NCBI GenBank assembly: GCA_013002375.1
Contig: JABDJW010000082.1
Coordinates: 1 to 5,421, forward strand
Source: Acidimicrobiales bacterium
GTDB taxonomy: Bacteria > Actinomycetota > Acidimicrobiia > Acidimicrobiales > SHLQ01
Length of the DNA stretch: 5,421 nucleotides
Direction of reading: 5' to 3'
This document shows, in pieces, positions 3,773 to 5,421 of this stretch; positions within the stretch are counted from its first letter, which is position 1, and each line of letters begins with the position of its first letter. Both the position numbers and the translations under genes were made by a program. The notes beneath the pieces were generated by a model that was given only the letters and a program-made list of their open reading frames with translations, had not been told where the DNA came from and did no database searches.

Positions 3773-5421
3773 GTGAGCGACGAAGTCAGACAACCGCGCC
3801 GCAGTCTGCAACTGCGATTCGTGCTGCTCGTCGCGCTCTTGATGGTCGGTTTGGCGGCGATGTTGGGTACGGCGACCGTCGCCACCCAACGCCGGAACGC
3901 GCGCGCGGCCGTCGAGGACCGCGTCGCGGCTGTCGGTGAGCTCGTTGCGCTCGATTCCAGCAGCCGAAATGATCGCTCGGATGCGCCGAGTCTTCGGCTC
4001 CTCGGCGAGTTCCTACGTGATCAACCGGGTGCGATCGGCGCGTACATTCTCGCTCCCGATGGCGAGATTCTGGCCGGCGGTGTCGACACCGTAGGACTCG
4101 ATCTCGGCGCAACCGGTCAAGCCTTTGCCGACCCGGCCGGGGTGGTCGCGCAGGCGACGATTCGGGCCAACGTGGGCGGTGCCCAAGCGGGTACCGCCGT
4201 GATTGGTGAATTCGGCGGTGCGCTGCACTCGGCCCAGGCCATCATGGTCGACGGCCAACACGTGCGCACCATCACCTTCGTCACGTCCCTCGACGAGGTT
4301 GGCGACGCCACCCGGACCGGCATCCTCTTGGTTCTCGCGGTCAGTGCGTTGTTCCTGCTGGTCGGCCTCACCGTGACGGCGGTCGTCATGCGGCGGGTCA
4401 CTCGGCGTCTGACTCGCCTCACCGATGCCGCCGAGGAGCTGTCCGAGGTGCGGCTGCCCGCTCTGGTGGCCCAGATGCAATCCGATGGCGCCGAACCCGA
4501 GGTCGGCGGCGATCCGGTCGTCATCGACACCGACGGCGGCGATGAGGTCGCCCGGCTGGCCCAAGCCTTTGCCGCCATGCAGATCACCACCGAGGAGGTC
4601 GCCCATACCCAGAGCGAACTCCTGAAGCGGGGTATCGGCGACATCTTCGTGCAGCTGGCCCGGCGCAACCAGTCCCTCATCGATCGCCAGATCGAAGTGA
4701 TCGATGTGCTCGAAGCCGGCGAGCGCAGTCCGGATTCGCTGGCCGGTCTGTTCAAGCTCGATCACCTGGCCGCTCGAATGCGCCGCAACGCCGAGAGCTT
4801 GTTGGTGCTCGCCGGTGAGTCGCAGACCAACGTGCGGGCCCGTCCATCGTCTCTGACCGACGTCATTCGGGTGGCGATCGGCGAGGTTGAGCACTATCAC
4901 CGGGTCGAGGTCGAAGAGGTCGCTTCGATGATGGTGCAGGGCTCGGCCGCCTCTGGTCTGGCCCACCTCCTGGCCGAACTGCTCGACAACGCGTTGCGGA
5001 ACGCCCCCGAGGTGACCCGGGTTACCGTCAGCGCGAGCCGGCGAGATGACGGCACCTGTTCGGTCGAGATCGTCGACCAGGGCGTCGGCATGACCTCGGA
5101 CCAACTGACCGAGTACAACACCTTGCTGGCCAGCCCGCCGCCGATGGGGCTTTCGCTCGACAAGGCCCTCGGCTTCATCGTGGTCGGGCGACTGGCCCAG
5201 CAGTTCGATGCCGAAGTGATTCTCCGCCCCGGCAACCACGGCGGCCTGGTGGCGCACGTCCTGCTGCCGACCTCGATGCTGAGCGAGAAGCGCGAGCTTC
5301 GCCGCTCCGGTGATGACGAGCCGGTGGACCCCCGGCCGACCTCGACGGCCGCCGTCGATCCCCGCCCACCGTCGCCGGCGTCGAAGCGGTCCGAGATCGC
5401 AGGCTTGGGTGAGGTCGCCGG
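3773..5421 (+). CDS. conservon-type (CvnA-like) sensor histidine kinase, 3' end beyond the window
   Basis: At least 549 residues with no stop before the window edge. Residues 14-38 are transmembrane helix 1. An extracellular sensor follows at ~39-181, in which FLRDQPGAIGAYILAPDGEILAGG resembles the core strands of a Cache/PAS-like fold. Residues 183-206 are TM2. A HAMP domain follows at ~207-275, split by an acidic insert (237-256) before DEVARLAQAFAAMQ. The block at 288-305, with LARRNQSL and RQ, precedes LFKLDHLAARMRRNAE, where H331 is the likely phospho-acceptor. The ATPase has N406 in ELLDNALRN (N box), VDQGVGM at 434-440 (G1) and a GFIVVGRLA helix; LRPGNHGGLVAHVLLP ends the fold near 500. 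Beyond ~505 the chain is Pro/Arg/Asp-rich with two VDPRP copies, probably disordered. In-frame TAA at 3725-3727 bounds the frame. Possible starts are TTG 3731, ATG 3734 and GTG 3773; I prefer GTG, with GGGA eight bases upstream, but ATG is credible. The architecture matches actinobacterial conservon and nitrate-sensor-like kinases, whose partners are usually Roadblock, DUF742 and GTPase proteins just downstream. Confidence 0.9.
   Translation, partial: MSDEVRQPRRSLQLRFVLLVALLMVGLAAMLGTATVATQRRNARAAVEDRVAAVGELVALDSSSRNDRSDAPSLRLLGEFLRDQPGAIGAYILAPDGEILAGGVDTVGLDLGATGQAFADPAGVVAQATIRANVGGAQAGTAVIGEFGGALHSAQAIMVDGQHVRTITFVTSLDEVGDATRTGILLVLAVSALFLLVGLTVTAVVMRRVTRRLTRLTDAAEELSEVRLPALVAQMQSDGAEPEVGGDPVVIDTDGGDEVARLAQAFAAMQITTEEVAHTQSELLKRGIGDIFVQLARRNQSLIDRQIEVIDVLEAGERSPDSLAGLFKLDHLAARMRRNAESLLVLAGESQTNVRARPSSLTDVIRVAIGEVEHYHRVEVEEVASMMVQGSAASGLAHLLAELLDNALRNAPEVTRVTVSASRRDDGTCSVEIVDQGVGMTSDQLTEYNTLLASPPPMGLSLDKALGFIVVGRLAQQFDAEVILRPGNHGGLVAHVLLPTSMLSEKRELRRSGDDEPVDPRPTSTAAVDPRPPSPASKRSEIAGLGEVA

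Noticed and set aside
4013..5257. A 414-codon open frame on the minus strand across the kinase gene
   Set aside because: It lies antisense to a gene with unmistakable HAMP, dimerisation and HATPase motifs. Its translation is His/Gln/Gly/Asp-rich with no domain character, as expected for the complement of G/C-biased codons.

Overview
The window comes from a GC-rich actinobacterium. A member of the Acidimicrobiia is a reasonable guess. The evidence is the strong G/C bias at third codon positions, the frequent GTG starts with weak or absent Shine-Dalgarno sequences, a luciferase-like F420-type oxidoreductase, and a conservon-type histidine kinase of a kind found mainly in Actinobacteria. No rRNA, tRNA, CRISPR array, insertion sequence or prophage gene is visible.

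Layout from left to right: (a) a three-copy 22-bp tandem array (14-84) ends just upstream of (b) a secreted, C-terminally membrane-anchored protein whose extracellular part looks like a TIMP/NTR-type domain (108-728). (c) Two abutting hairpins (747-777) separate it from the convergent (d) LLM-class flavin/F420-dependent oxidoreductase on the minus strand (784-1707). (e) A 37-bp divergent gap leads to (f) a PaaI-type hotdog thioesterase (1745-2365), whose stop codon lies inside a hairpin. (g) A candidate -10 element with almost no leader precedes (h) a low-molecular-weight phosphatase-family protein (2425-2997). Its stop overlaps the GTG start of (i) a hemolysin III/PAQR-family seven-helix membrane protein (2994-3677). 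(j) A 95-bp gap holding a 14-bp palindrome precedes (k) a large sensor histidine kinase (3773 to beyond the window end), built as TM - extracellular sensor - TM - HAMP - dimerisation helix - HATPase.

The only pair clearly co-translated is the phosphatase and the PAQR protein. The kinase is the most informative gene. Its dimerisation region (an LARRNQSL..RQ block, then LFKLDHLAARMRRNAE) matches the CvnA/nitrate-sensor-like kinases that normally head actinobacterial conservons (kinase, Roadblock/LC7 protein, DUF742 protein, small Ras-like GTPase). The window stops before any such partner could be seen, so the conservon is a prediction.

Most of the window is recognisable housekeeping or accessory content. 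The features least explained by known families are the 22-bp array of imperfect palindromes at the left edge and the TIMP-like anchored protein beside it. I found no convincing evidence of a wholly new multi-gene system.
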